Below, in pieces: positions 26,505 through 39,100 of a stretch of 64,000 bases of DNA; within the stretch, counting starts at the first letter, position 1; every line of letters begins with the position of its first letter. The notes below the pieces were generated by a model that had not been told where the DNA came from, made no database searches, and saw only the letters and a program-made list of their open reading frames with translations. Position numbers and translations under genes: made by a program. Location: assembly GCA_963573315.1 (NCBI GenBank), contig OY752149.1, positions 1,922,001 through 1,986,000 on the forward strand. The letters run 5' to 3'. Source of the stretch: Entomortierella parvispora. Its lineage: Eukaryota > Mortierellomycota > Mortierellomycetes > Mortierellales > Mortierellaceae.

Positions 26505-27627
26505 AGGCATGACACCATCACCATCATTACCTCCGCGGACCTGCCTTCCCAGGAGCATGCGCTAGATGGCCACAATTATGTTCAATTACGGCAATGGGTG
26601 ATTGCATGCACAAGAGAGCCCCTGCAGGAGATGAATGACTCTCCAACCCGCTGCACCCATTCACTTCCGCTGAAATCACACCACCAGATCGCACTCATAC
26701 ACGAAAGAAATCAGCATGCTCGAGGCCACCCTGCACCCAGCGCCTCATAGCCTCTCGACAATTAATCAACCGCTGTCAGAGGAAGAGAGCGACAGAGAAG
26801 ACAAGAACAGGGACGAGCAGGAAGGTGAGCGGAAACCCCAGTTTATCGCTGTACAGGTACCAACTTGGTCATTCAACTGCGAGGTCATTCAACTGTGATA
26901 AGACGCTGTTTTGGATTCTTTAGTTTATTCTCAGGCGATTCCTCCTCTACTCGATGGATACCCGTTCCTTTCTGTCTCTGTTGCTATAGTAATCAATGAA
27001 AAGCTGGATTTTCATGTTGCTATCGATCGCGCTTCTTCATCGCAAGGACATAGCTTCCAGTTGCTAAGGATATCACAACAAACTGAACATAGTCCGTTCG
27101 TTGACCTTTAACCAACTCGAGGTCGTAATTGCAAACCAAAGCTGCAATGACCAAACGCATCTCCATCACGGCCAAGTGTCGCCCAAGGCAGACCCGAGAT
27201 CCAGCTGAGAAAGGGTAGAATGTACCCTCCTGAACCGGAGGAAAAGGAGATTCTTCAGGGACCCAGCGTTCGGGGATGAACTTGTTGGCCTTGGGAAAAT
27301 ATTTCTCGGAATAGTGTAGCTCCTTGAATTGCGCCACGACGGCTGAAATAAAGGTGGAGAGGAATTAGCGAAAGAGCGAAAGAGAGAGAGAGTGTGTGTG
27401 AGAGGGAGAGAAAGAAAGGATGAGTAAACTTGGTAAATCAGACGCCTGTATACAACGTAAATGAATTATACATTACTTGTTCCCTTGGGGAAGAACCATC
27501 CGTTCATGGTAACATCCTCCGTCACTTCTCTTGCAAGACCTGAAAGAAGGACACATGTTGAAATCAAAGGTACCAGCAAAGGAGGGGCCAATAACGAAAA
27601 TCGAAAATAACAAGTGGACGTGTATTG
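26505..27627. repeat. Segmental duplication, copy B (pair with 21160-22276)
   Basis: Direct repeat of copy A, 5.3 kb away in the same orientation. It contains the eIF2B-gamma-like fragment and the last two P450 exons, and continues at its right end into the complete P450 gene. This copy is probably closer to the ancestral arrangement. The CRN gene lies between the two copies. Confidence 0.85.
26560..26900 (+). pseudogene. eIF2B-gamma gene fragment, copy B
   Basis: As in copy A, an exon 1/intron 1-like piece (AATTACGGCAATGGGTGATT; the gene has GGATACGGCAATGGGTAATT at 9048) precedes an exon 6-like piece (SEEESDREDKNRDEQEGE; the gene has TEEEGDREDRDEDEQTGE). The retained splice-donor context shows that genomic DNA, not mRNA, was copied. 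No functional frame remains. Confidence 0.55.
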
Positions 27628-29261
27628 ATGGTCTCTTACCAATGGCTGGCGAAGGTCGAAGTCGAAGACATTCATTGATACACCCAGTCAGATAAGGCAG
27701 ACTGCGGACTTGATCCCAAGAAGGAAGTTGGTCCGATGCATTGGTGGCCGTAGCAGCGTCCAATTCCTCTCGAAGCTTGGCCAGCTTGTCTGGATTCTCA
27801 ACCAAGTACATTAGCGTTGAAGTCAAGGGTGTAGCCACCGTCGCCGATCCTCCTATCCTGGAGGACACAGTTCGTCAGAAATGTGAAAGGACAATAAATA
27901 AGATAAACAGCAAAACTCTACATCTTCAGCCACTCTACCCACTTACATGATTGCATAGGCCTCTGTATCAACAGCTCGGTCCGTGAAGACCTTTTCATTG
28001 TCACCTTTGCCGGTGGATCGCTCACGGGTTTGAGCGTTAATCAGGCGCTGCAGTAAATCGTCTCTGCTGCCCTGCTCGCCTGCCCCCTTCCTCATGCTCA
28101 CAACATCAGCTGCAAAGCGGAAAAGGGACATATCCCAGGGAAATGCCCATCCCATCCAAGGGTTAAAGGCCTGTATCCACGATCTCTTTAAAGACCCGGT
28201 AAACAAGTCCAAGAGTTCCTGCTTCTCATCGTTGAGCAACCCAAACTTTTGACCATAGGCTGCCTCGCCAAAGATGTCTGCTGCGAGTCGCTGAACGAAA
28301 TAATGAATGTCAATTTGGCCTCGAGGACGTATTTTGGTGCCCTTCTTGACAGAAACAGGATCGTCGAGAATTTGATTGATTTTGCAAAGAAAGGTATGGA
28401 TGTGTTCATGTATGGTCGGTTCCATGGCGCGAAGTTGCGTGGATCCAAACGCTGCCGAGGCCACTCGCCTCTGCCATCCATGAAGAAAAAGGAAACAAGG
28501 TAAAGACAGGTTAATATTTTTCTTCTCTTTTGTCTGATCAGAATGTTCAGTAATCGAGCTTACGATGCTCTTGTGGTAACCAACGTTTGTTGCACTGAAG
28601 ATGTTGGTATGGCCGTTTAACTCCATCCCATTGTAGAGGGCACTCTTGTGGTAGTCTTTTATAGCGAGGATCTATCAGGGAAGGGTCAGTGGGGGGTGAT
28701 ATGGAAAATGTCTGCCAAACCCATGAGGATAAAAAAAGGGTATCCTGTTGTAGAACTTACATTTTTGATCATGTCCTTATTGGTGATGGAGACCATATTA
28801 GGAGCGACTCGAACAACCTCACCATAGAACATGTGGATATAAGGCATGATGTAATGGCTGAGCAATCAAATAGTTTGCGCACGTTAACGTCGGTTCTGTT
28901 TGTCTGCAAACGCTCTTCATTAACAAGCGACGTACTTGCGTCCAGAGAAGGCGCAGATTTTCAATGTAAGGTCATTGAGAACGATCACTGTTGGTCCAGG
29001 AAAGCGGCTCAAAGGATGGAAATAGGCAACTTTGATCGACTAGGTCAGGCAGCAGGGAAGCGAATAAAACTAGATAAGAATACAGCCACCAGCGATTTCT
29101 TGACATAGAATACTATTTGCGTTCCAGCGCGATTTTACCTTTACTAGTACACTGATAACTACCAATACAGCAATCACAGCTAGCAGTGGTTGAGGGTGTG
29201 TCTTTTCTGTCAGGTTCCAAAGGTACAGGTCAGAAGACAAGGTAGAACTGATGACTGACAT
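27020..29261 (-). CDS. Cytochrome P450 monooxygenase
   Basis: Haem-thiolate oxygenase, ER-anchored; substrate unknown. Exons 29261-29139, 29039-28936, 28857-28761, 28671-28564, 28470-27947, 27857-27640, 27539-27477 and 27342-27020 give 519 residues with all phases matching. Visible landmarks in order are an N-terminal anchor at 25-41, the YFHPLSRFPGP hinge, YGEVVRVAPN, the I-helix IGGSATVATP near 319, the K-helix ExxR (ECLR) near 382, PERW near 437 and the haem loop FYPFSAGSRVCLG with its Cys ligand near 464. The I-helix has GGSAT where many P450s have AGxxT. A GA-rich tract lies immediately upstream of the ATG. The two 3' exons are duplicated at 21.7-22.2 kb. Confidence 0.93.
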
Positions 29262-29285
29262 ATCAATTCTGGTTGCACTGTTAGA

Positions 29286-29435
29286 AGAAGGAGGGGGAGG
29301 AAAGAAGAAGGAGAAGAAGAAGAAGAGGAAGAAGAAGAAGGAGAAGGAGAAGAAGAAGAAGAAGGAAGAGAAGAAGAAGAAGGAAGAGAAGAAGAAGAAG
29401 GAGGAGAACAAGAAGAAGGAGGAGAACAAGAAGAG
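29286..29435. repeat. GAA/GGA-rich purine microsatellite in the P450 leader
   Basis: About 150 bp of imperfect GAA, GAAG and GGAG units on the plus strand (pyrimidine tract on the P450 coding strand) begin 25 bp upstream of the P450 ATG. Lys/Glu, Ser/Pro or Phe/Leu frames over it are artefacts. Confidence 0.93.
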
Positions 29436-30445
29436 TAAAATGTTTTTGGGAGGTGTAAGCGAACTCGGCTAGAGAGCAAAGAAGGAGGAGAAGATTGTGA
29501 AAAGAAGATGTGAGGGGCAACGACGCAGCTTGGGAGTACTCAAAAGAAAGAAAGATGGTCGTTTGCCCTTTTCATCTCTTGTATATGTTCTCTTTCGTCT
29601 CTGCTCAAAGGATGGATCTTTTCCTAATATGTGGTGTGATTACGGTATGTTGTGTGGCACCAAACCGAAGGCATTGCCCGTCAGAGGTTCGCTGAAGAGC
29701 ACTTTTTTTTCTCTAGAACTGGCGTTATGAAGTAAGGGGTGCAGGATCAGCTAACACGGACGAAAAAGGCAAGCGCAGGAGAAGGGTGGTGGGTGGTGTT
29801 GTTGATTATGAAAGATCAGTAACAGTAGTAACAGTCAGAGAGGCCAGATAAGAGAGAGAGAGAGAAGATGATTATAAATATGAGCAAGTAACGGTGTGCA
29901 TCCTCAATAGAGCAGTTTCGGAACAGGACGCCACAACAGTGCCGAAAGCTGACCTCGAGGCTTCAATATTTTTTATGTGCTTCTTTATATGATCTCCGGA
30001 CCTAGGAATGGCATCTGCCGTGTGGCACCACTTTGACCAACAGTTTACTTCGGCTCCTTCCTCTAGGCAACACATGACGCGCAGGAAAAAAAGACTGGAG
30101 CGGCTCAAAAGATCAAGAAACAAAAAATACCGGATAAGGAAGGGTTCCACTACCACACACTTGTTTCAACTCTTCCGTTGGACAGCGTGGAAATACTCGA
30201 GGCCACGGGTTTCCAAACCCCGTTTGGGTATTCAGTCGAGCATGCAGCCTGTATTTTCATCCAGACGCCTTGTGAAGGGCGTCGCCGCTTGGAGCTGACT
30301 GAGCTGTATGGATGTTTAAAGTCATCAAACTAAATACATTATGGCTATAGTCATCGTGCACCTCATCCAAGCCCAGTGAGTTCCACTGTAGCAAAATATT
30401 TCTGGCAGAGTCTTTTTTGATGTATTAATAAGGTTCGGTAGCTGT
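29436..30445. promoter_or_regulatory. Intergenic region between P450 and hydrolase genes
   Basis: About 1 kb with the P450 promoter and the hydrolase 3' flank. A 96-codon plus-strand frame at 30008-30298 is Arg/Lys-rich but resembles no family and lacks other support. No RNA gene was recognised. Confidence 0.45.
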
Positions 30446-32570
30446 CTATTCATCATGGGTATCGATTCCAAGCTGGTCGAGATACGCGACGCGTCGGTGC
30501 TCATAGATCGTGACGGCATCGCGAGTATTTTGTTGCTCCCATTGGAGAGCAAAAGGCGAGATGGTTCTAGAAGACACTTTGGAGATCTTGGCTGTCTGGA
30601 CGTTGACCTGAACAATACTCTTGGAAACACTTCCGTCTTCGCCTTCCAATGACTGAGTGCTTGCTTCACCCCACGAGGCCTCTGATGGCGAGGGGGAGGC
30701 GCGAATCATATCCACCAACTCTTCTCCCACCACTCGGACTAAATCCCTCATCTCTGGGACGATACCCGTCATCTGAAGGAATGCATGGGAGACGCCAGAT
30801 ACGATCCTCAGAGTGGTATCACTGTGGTCATCCTCGGACAAGGTTACCCCAGAAGCCGCTGCCTGTTTACGCTTGGCCTGGCGCAACTTTGCCATGAAAA
30901 TAATTGAGTCGTCCACAAGAGGGTCCTTTTCTCCAGTGATAATATAAGTACGAGGGTATTGAGCCAGGATATGGTCAGGGGTGTGAATGGGCGAGACAAG
31001 GTAGTTGGACTTGAGGTCCAGTGTTGGGTCTCCACCAATATACATCACCATCAACGCGCGCATCTAAAAGAATACATAGGAACATGATCGGTTAAAAAAT
31101 CAGCAAAGAAATAGCATTCAACCCTCTCTTCCAGATCTTCAAATGATATCTTACGAACGCAGTGCCGAGAACAGTATCATCCATGAACGCGGCTTTACTG
31201 TTTAAGGTCATGCCATCGCCTCTCCCTGGTCTGGCCTTCAAGGAGTCTTCCGGAATAGGACCCCGCGCAATTTCCTCCTCGACGACCGCCAAATCCTTGT
31301 TACTAATCCAGAAATCCAATCCGACCTGCATGCAAGGATAAACCATCAGTAGGCCAACTGGGAGAGGAAGTCGGGGAGAATGCTCGATGATCATGTTGAT
31401 CACTGAAGCTGACAGAGTGCCACCGCTATTTGTGTACATTGAAAACAAATGGTTAATTTTCTGCCTGTCTCGACTAGGATCAAGCCAGGTCCAAATGATA
31501 ACGTGTGGAACACTTACGCAGAGTCACCAGCAATCGCGATACGAGGCTGGACGGACCCATTGAGACCAATACACGCGCCATTGGTTGCGATGATCATCTT
31601 GTAGACGTCAAAGCACTCGAACAAGCCATGAGGGAAAGGATGTTCTGGTGCCTTTTTGTAGTCAATGCTGACGATGGGGAGGCCAGTCTGACCAGCCCAT
31701 GCCATCAAATAGTCGGCATGGCAAAGTGGGTTCATTGCCACGAATCTATTAAATTGGAAACACTGGCGATAAGTACTCATGCCATGCACGATTGTAATCC
31801 TGTTATCAGTCTCTGGCATTTTCCTTACCCTCCCCCGGGGATATCCAAGATGAAGGAATCTGCACGGGCAAACTCTTCCTCGGTGCCCTTGAAAAAGATG
31901 GTCAAGGTCACGGTAGCGTCCGAGTGGTAGCCCTTGCCCTTTTCAAGACGCATCTGGATCTCGCGACGGATCCCCAGCTTGGGAGCGTTGATCCAGGTCA
32001 TGAGTCGGATGACAGGATGCAACATTTTTTCCCAAGATCGACGCATGTGCACTGGCGTAATGGTCATTAGCATCATGTTGTTCTTCTCCAAGGCTCGTTT
32101 GGGGAAGAAGAGATAGTAGACGCTAAAGATTGCCGACATGGTGTCCCTCAAAGCCTTGGGCTGAATGTTTTGCGATGTGAAGAAACCTGCATCCAGCGCA
32201 GACAAGATCCAGAGACCACGCGTGTATCCCCTGGTGTACCGACGGGAGAACTAGTTTGCAAACACAAAAAAAAATATTTGAGAACACGCGATGTTTTTGA
32301 GTTTCGAGTTGCTTCCATCTACCGTCTGCTGCTGCTGCTGCTGCTGCAAAAAAAAAAAGGCACCCAAAGCGTGATTGTCTGAAGGCATTTAATCCGTGGG
32401 CAACAATTTACCATCTTCTTTTCGGGCTCTGCTGGAGTCAGCCCAAGGAGCAAATCCGCGTGATGAGCAGCATAGAGCGTCGTCAGGGCTCCGATGAGGA
32501 TCTGCCAGGGTGTGAATCGCTTCAAGAGTCGATGGGCTCGTTGGAAGGGTCCGGGACCAGCTGCAGGCAT
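30446..32570 (-). CDS. HSL-type alpha/beta hydrolase (lipase/esterase), membrane-anchored
   Basis: Probably hydrolyses carboxyl esters at a membrane or lipid surface. Exons 32570-32412, 32250-31829, 31745-31518, 31425-31155 and 31063-30446 give 565 residues; the junctions fit GTAAGN/TAG. An N-terminal hydrophobic segment (residues 21-45) may anchor it. The hormone-sensitive-lipase order is present: oxyanion loop DIPGGGFVAMNP, nucleophile Ser in GDSAGG near residue 268, acid in EKDPLVDDS, and His in GVSHAF. The usual HGGG is PGGG here. The C-terminal 90 residues are Ser/Gln-rich and outside the fold. A second in-frame ATG lies 13 codons upstream at 32609; the one chosen has A at -3. Confidence 0.85.
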
Positions 32571-33584
32571 TTTGCGTAGCGCGACATAGCTGGATTGGAC
32601 AAGGAGCATATAAAAACGAGGCAGATCGGTGATTTTTAGTGGCGCTGGACAACAGGATTCTCATCCAGAAAGTCTTTGGACTTGTAAAGATAGTGGACGG
32701 GGTACCTCAAGAACAGCACAACAACGGCCTGGATCTTGTCCCAGGCGGGCGAGGGACGACCGGCGATGTGACCCAGCATGGAAGGAGGCGAATGTCAAAG
32801 TCGAGAGAATGGGAACGAGAATGAGAATGACACGAGAGATAAAAGAGATGTGTGGAGAGAAAAGAGGGGGCAGGGGGGAAGGAAGAGAAGGGACGAAAGG
32901 GACGAAAGAAACAAAAAGGGAACAAGGGAACAAGGGAGCAAGAAGGGCAACGAAACGAGAAAGAAGAAAGAGAGACAGAGAAAAAAAAAAAAGGAAAAGA
33001 AACGGCTCTCTCCCACTCACTCTCCACACTGCATGTTGCCAGCAGAAAACCCACGCGCTAGTCGTCGCCAGGGATGCCCCCGAGCAATGGCTCCCGTTGG
33101 CTACCCGTTCCAGGTGGACCCCCTGCCTGTCTGCTCTTTTTCTTGCGCTCTTTGCCTGTCCTGCTGTCCTGTGGAGAAGACTGTGACCCTCTTTTCGTCC
33201 TTCGCCCTGTGGGTCACTCTCACTCTGAACCTTCACATCGGAGACGGATCACACGTGAAAATGAAAATGCAACTGGGTGCAAGATGTGCGCAAGACGTAC
33301 CGTACTCAACTGCGAGTACTCAACTGCGAGTACACACTTCTGCCCTCTTTCTTCCTTGCCGCCCTCGTCTTCCCTTCTCACTTTCTCTACTTCTCTTCTC
33401 TTTCTTCCCTCGGCGCCACACTCAAGTAATATGTTGTTTATTGTATTAGGTGCGTATAATTGTATAAAATGTTTTGTCTTTTCTCACGAACGATCGGCGC
33501 ATCTCTTCATCTGCTTCAACGAATGCCCAAAAACTTGAACAAAGTCCCCGAAGCCCCGGGTGAAGCAACTGTTTCTACTCCGGT
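32571..33584. promoter_or_regulatory. Intergenic region between hydrolase and LCB1
   Basis: About 1 kb. A strongly purine-rich plus strand at 32775-33000 (GAGA, GGGAA, AAGAAA units) means pyrimidine-rich leader sequence for the hydrolase. Long Arg/Lys/Glu and Phe/Leu frames are compositional. Two copies of TACTCAACTGCGAG stand in tandem at 33302-33329. Confidence 0.45.
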
Positions 33585-35709
33585 TCACTTGCGACGGCTC
33601 AATGCCTTGCCAAAGGCGGCCTTGATGGCCTGAGCTGCCTTCTCGACCTCCTTCTTGTTGTGCGAAGCACAGATCGAGATACGGATAGAGGGACGAGGAA
33701 GGTGAAGCTCCTGGGACTCGACATACTTGGCCCTGGTGATCAACAATCCATCCTTGGTCGCAACCTCGTCTACAATCTCTTGCAGCAACAGCTTCTCGTC
33801 GTCTGTGCTCATCTGCTGGGAAGCAACCAAGGACGAAGGGAATCGGAGGTGCAGGATGGGCGATCCAGCATCAGAGCTCAATTCGATCCATTGTGGAACG
33901 GCAGTCAAAATAACATTACGGAACACGTTTGCGTTCTCGTTCAGTGTCTTCAACAGTGATTCTCCTTGAGGTGTACCCAAGATCTTGATCGCCTCGGATG
34001 CGCAGACAGTGAGCATGGCAGGGATGGAAGCAGAAAACACAAAGGCCTGGCCAGATAAACGCTGATGGTCAACCACCTCCTTGGGTCCAGCACAGAATCC
34101 TCCAGCAGCAGAGAGCGAGTTGGCCATTGAGCCCACAATCATGTCGACCTCCTTGGCAGGAATGTTGAACACCTCGGTCAATCCACGTCCAGACTTGCCC
34201 AACAGTCCGAAAGAGTTGGATTCATCCAAGATGACTCTGTACTTGTACTTGTTCTTCAGCTCCATGATCTTGTCCAAAGGTGCCATATCGCCATAGTTCT
34301 GGAACAATCCTTCCGTAACAATGAAACGGCGGGTCAAGGGCCTCTTCTTGTGCTGAGAGCAGAGAGAAGAAAAAGGAGTCAGAAAAAGCTCTTTCGAATC
34401 AAGTGTCATCAAGGTGTGTAACGATCAACACAACAACATACTGCCTTCGTCTCCACGCGAATCGACTCCAAAACTCGCTCCAAATCAGCCATATCGTTAT
34501 GCTTGAACCACTTGATGGTCGATCTGGAGATCTGAGTACCCTTCAAAACCGAAAAACTGCAGCCATCATCACTATGGTCCATCCATGAGAATAAATCACG
34601 GTCAGTTTGGTGGTTCTCACTCAACACGGATCAGGAGTGTCCCAGTACAGAACGAGATAGGTCCTTACGCGACAATAATATCTCCACGCTTGGAGAACGC
34701 AGAGATGACGGAGGCAATGGTTGAGAATCCCTGTGCATAGATGATGGCAGACTCAACTCCCAAGAAGCGGGCAATGTCTTTCTCAAGCTCGATGTGGACA
34801 TCTAGAAAACGACAAATTCAAATGTTCACTTGTCAGTACTTGTCTATGCGTGCCCGTTGCTTAAACGGTTTTCTCGGAAAGTGTCTTACCAAGAGTTCCA
34901 TAGAAACCAGGGGGGCCGCATGAACCCACTCCATAGTTGTGGAGAGTCTCAATGGCTTTTTGCTGTAGGGTAGGACAAGAAAAAAGGAATAGTGGAATGA
35001 GCAACAAGCATCTTGCTAAAACAAACGGATCACTGCGCGATCAAAGACCACAGCCCTGGCAAATGGATCCTTCCTGAAATGGTCCGCTGGCTTTACCTTG
35101 ATGTCTTCATTGGTGATGTAGCCGAGGAAGTTGGCGCTGGCCAAGTTCAGCAGCGTCTTGCCAGTGGACAAGACCTTGGGCTTGGGTCCCTGGGCACTAT
35201 GAGACAGGGCAGGAACAAATAAAAAGGTTAGCTCATGAATGCCGCTGATGGCCTGCGTTCCGCAGACGAGTTCCCAGGGAGTCATCGTACCCAACAATGA
35301 CTTGAGTCTTGTCTAGTTCCATGCGCTGGATATCAGACAGGGGTTGGACCAGAGGCTCTGGTTGCCATTCTGCCACCAGTTCATCGATTTCCTATGATGT
35401 TGAAAAAAAAAGATCTTGTTGGTAAGGAGGGATCCGGGATAATCATGGCGCCGATCGTCCCGTCATCTAACCGCGATGGATCACCTTCTCGGTCAACTGG
35501 ACGTGGTTCTGGTCAATGCGGTATTTCTTTGACATCATGTACTTGACAGCATAGATGGCAAGCCCCAACTCGAGCACGACACGGAAAGGATCGTTCTGGT
35601 ATGAGTTCTTGATATAGTCGATCGCGATCGCAGAGCCAGGCACGGCCTGGACGGCGGATGCGACGGTGGCAAAGGTCGTGTTGATGGCGGACAGGACAGG
35701 GTTGTCCAT
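33585..35709 (-). CDS. LCB1: Serine palmitoyltransferase subunit 1
   Basis: Non-catalytic but required subunit of the ER enzyme that condenses serine with palmitoyl-CoA, the first step of sphingolipid synthesis. Exons 35709-35485, 35391-35291, 35196-35097, 34962-34890, 34801-34669, 34571-34442 and 34352-33585 give 509 residues. A membrane segment lies at about 43-60. The fold-type I aminotransferase core shows [15 protein letters not shown], with the Cys near residue 157 equivalent to the one altered in human SPTLC1 neuropathy, then [17 protein letters not shown] and [10 protein letters not shown]. The stretch [14 protein letters not shown] stands where LCB2 carries its PLP Lys, so this is LCB1, not LCB2. 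Confidence 0.95.
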
Positions 35710-36122
35710 GATGATCAGGGCGATGGTGGAAAGGGTAGCTAGTGCAGACTCTTTGGCGGCGTGTTATATCGGTGCGAAGGAGGTGCAGCGAACGAGGTAT
35801 GAATGGGAACGAGGATGAGGAAAGAGAAGGAGGAAAGAGGAACGAGATGATGGAGAGATGATGCAGCTTGCTCTGAAGGAAGAAAAAAGCAGTCAGGTGA
35901 CTGGGCGGACTTTTTTTTTGTGGTGCCGTTGACCCGACACCGACGCGTATCGCACTTCTCCTTCCTGTTCGCTCCGGACTCTAAACCCCGGCTATTGTAA
36001 GTAGCGCAATCAGCCAGGATGCACAGAAGGCCCAAAGTCTAATGTCAAAGAGGGTTGACCCACTGATTTTATTGTCGTTGAACTGAGTGAGAGGGGTCAA
36101 AAGGACATCGACGTGTCTACAC
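35710..36122. promoter_or_regulatory. LCB1 promoter and transcription-factor 3' flank
   Basis: About 410 bp. The minus strand is pyrimidine-rich in the last 150 bp before the LCB1 ATG. No gene seen. Confidence 0.45.
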
Positions 36123-39100
36123 CTACTCTTTCTTGCTCTTACGTGCTCGTCGCTGGGCCTGCGGCACCGCTGCCTTATTTTCCGCCCCATCACTGTTCTC
36201 CTCGTCGTCCGCTTCCTCTTTGGGCTGATCCGTCGGCTGGCACCGTTTCTTGGCTCTTCGATCCGACTCCAGGGTCTCGATAGCGCGTGCAGATGCCTCA
36301 ATTTTCTTGAGCAGATCCTTACTCTCATCTTCGTATCTCCTGCCTTTCCTACGAGGAGTCTTTTTCTGTCCTTCCTCCTCTTCCATGTCGTCCTCCTCTT
36401 TTCTTTTTTCTTCGGTGCGTTCTCGCGACTTTTGCAAGGTCACCTCCTTTCTACGTTCGCGGGCCGCAATCTTTTCCATCGCTCTCGAGATCTGGACAGA
36501 GACCGGAGGATGCTGCTCGCGCTTATGACGCAGGAGATCGTGGTTGCGCTTGTATCGCTTGACTTCAAAGACCTGGGGCGGCATGCCTGGCATCAACGGA
36601 GGGAGACTTTCTCTGGGGTGGACTCCGTCCTCTGAACACTCGTCGCACCAGAATGGCTTGTCCTCAAAGTGGGATACCAGGTGTGATTTGAGGAGACCCT
36701 GGGAGATAAAGGTCCGCGGACAGGACGAGAATGTGCAAGGGATATCGCCGTTGCTACCGTTGTGATTGGAGTTGCGGCTATCGTTGTTGCCTTGCTGACT
36801 GTCCGTGGACTGGTACTGACTTGCATGGTCACGACTTGTCCCAGCAGGGCTAACATCGGCACTATGATCACCTGAGGAGCCGACAAGGGTATAGGTACCG
36901 CTGGCAAGCGCCTGGGCACGAAGTACTTGGGTCTTCATCTCCCGGGTATATTCCGCGTAGAGCTGAGGCATCGAACTGAGATCGGAGCTTGATCCAGTCA
37001 TTACAGTCGTGGGTAATTGAACAATCTTGTGAGTCTGGAGAGACCGCCTTTGCCCTCTCTGCTGAATCTGGCGGCGGTTCTTGTTTCTAGTCGCAGTTCC
37101 CACAACAGTCTTCTTCCTACCAAGGCTGGATGTTGCGCTGCTAGCTCTGGCAGCAAACTTCTCGGAGGCACGCCTTCGTTGGACTTGGCGACGGCTACGG
37201 CGAGGACTGGTCTCGCTGTAATCCGAACCAGAATCGTCAGCTTCGCCACCACTTTCGGTTTCCTCCAATTCGTACTCCTCGATTTTTTCGGACGGTTCTC
37301 CATGGACAGGGTGTTCCTCGATGATGCCCTCTATATCCACGTCGTCCTTTTCGGGATCGTCGCTATAGCCAAGACTTCGTCGACGTCCGTTCTCGTAAAG
37401 CTCTGCAAGGGATCGCTTTGGTCGCCTGACCCTTACTGGCCCACTGAATTCCTCATAGTCTGCTCTCCGAGGGTAGCTAGATGTTCTGGGTAATGTCTTG
37501 GAAGCTAAGAGTGAAATACAAGAGGTGTAGCGATGTTAGTGGTTGCTCTGGTCACATTGAACGTGCTCGCGTTTGCTAAACCATACCATGACCAACAGCT
37601 CCTTCCTCCACTTTGATCTTCCGCCCAACATGGATAGGTTCAGGAGACACTGTGCGAGAATCGTCACCCAAAGATGAAGATGAAGACGAGTATGAGTCGT
37701 GTGAATGAGACAAAACTAGGGGAGAGGTATGCGCACAAAGCAAGTTATGGTTAAAGTCCGAAAATAAAAGCATGCGGCAGCCCACTCAGATATTACATAC
37801 CTTGGCCTCGTCCTGTTCCTTCGATATCATGAAGACTGACATGGAGCTCATTATAGGGGCGCTGGATTTCGTAATTCTCTTGCATAAAAGAATCCTCCAT
37901 CGTGCTCCTACCCTCATCTTCAGGTTCAGAGTCTCTTGGTAGATCCATGGTCTCCATGTGCCCACTCTCACTGGCGCTAACATGAGCATAAGGGGGATTC
38001 AAAATAGTGGCGCTGCTCGTTGCCAAACACCTCTCCGATGCACCAGACCGAGGGGTGGTAGAAGGCGAGGGGATCTGGGATCCAGAAAACCGAAGCGACG
38101 AGTCTGCAGCTTTGGCCGTGACTTTTGAGAGAGTCTGAAGGATGCGAGCCTGTGCTGCCATCAAGGGTGAATCACAGAGTTTGATGGGAGCCAAGTTATG
38201 ATCCAAGTCCTCTTCTGGCGTCTGCATCTGGGTTTGTGTCTGTTTCTGTGCTCGTCTTTGCCTCTGCCTTGGTGTTGGTTTTGGTGGAGTGGATTTATGC
38301 TTTTGTTCCCGGACATGCTTCAAGCGCTCGGCGAGCTCCTCGGCCTTCATGGTCCTCACATACTGAGTCGCAGATGCGGGTGTGTGGACCTCCGATCCTC
38401 TACCATGCTGCTCATCGGCTGTGGTCACAAGAGATCCTTCGTAAGGTGGATGATGAAGTTGATCACCAAGAGTGATGGGCGTGTGGGAGTTTGGATCGGA
38501 GATCTGTTTTGCACCCAGAGTAATCCTGTTAGAGTCAGCATTCTGTAAAAGAAAGCCTCCTGATGATGATGAACTGCATATATCACTTACCAAAACCCGA
38601 GGGCCGACCATGCACTGATTGTGGTACTGGTATGGATGTCCATGGAAAGGTGTTGCAAACCCAGGCGGAGGGGTGGCCGAAACTGGGGACGGCAATGAAG
38701 ATAAAGCTGGGCCCAGAAGAGTCGCTTGGAACTGCTGTTGTTGCTGTTGCTGTTGATGATGCTGCAGGGTACTCATCGTCTGCAGATCTTGGTGTCCGTT
38801 GTCAGATGCAGAGAAGGCGCCACCGACATAGTCCATGTCCATTTGAGGTTGTCCCTGGTTGCTTTGAAATACTTGCTGCTGCGGCAGTGGCGGCAGATAT
38901 TGAGTGACATTCATGGCCTGGTTTGGAGCCAAGGACTGGAACGATGCATCTGCAAGAGGGTGCGGATACGGGAATGGAGGCAAGTGTCGGGACTGCTGCT
39001 GTTGCTGCTGCTGTTGCTGGTGGTAATGGTGGTGGTACTGTGCCTGTCGGCTCCAGAACTCCTGATGCTGGACCATCTGCGAGTGGGGTTGAGGGAAAAC

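Noticed and set aside
29210..29520. Ser/Pro, Phe and Lys/Glu homopolymer frames
   Set aside because: Translations of the GAA/GGA tract in the P450 leader.
30008..30298. 96-codon basic plus-strand frame
   Set aside because: No recognisable family and no splice or promoter support; length is within chance expectation for this GC content.
32629..33449. Overlapping Lys/Arg/Glu-rich and Phe/Leu-rich frames on both strands
   Set aside because: Low-complexity leader sequence of the hydrolase gene; no conserved motif.
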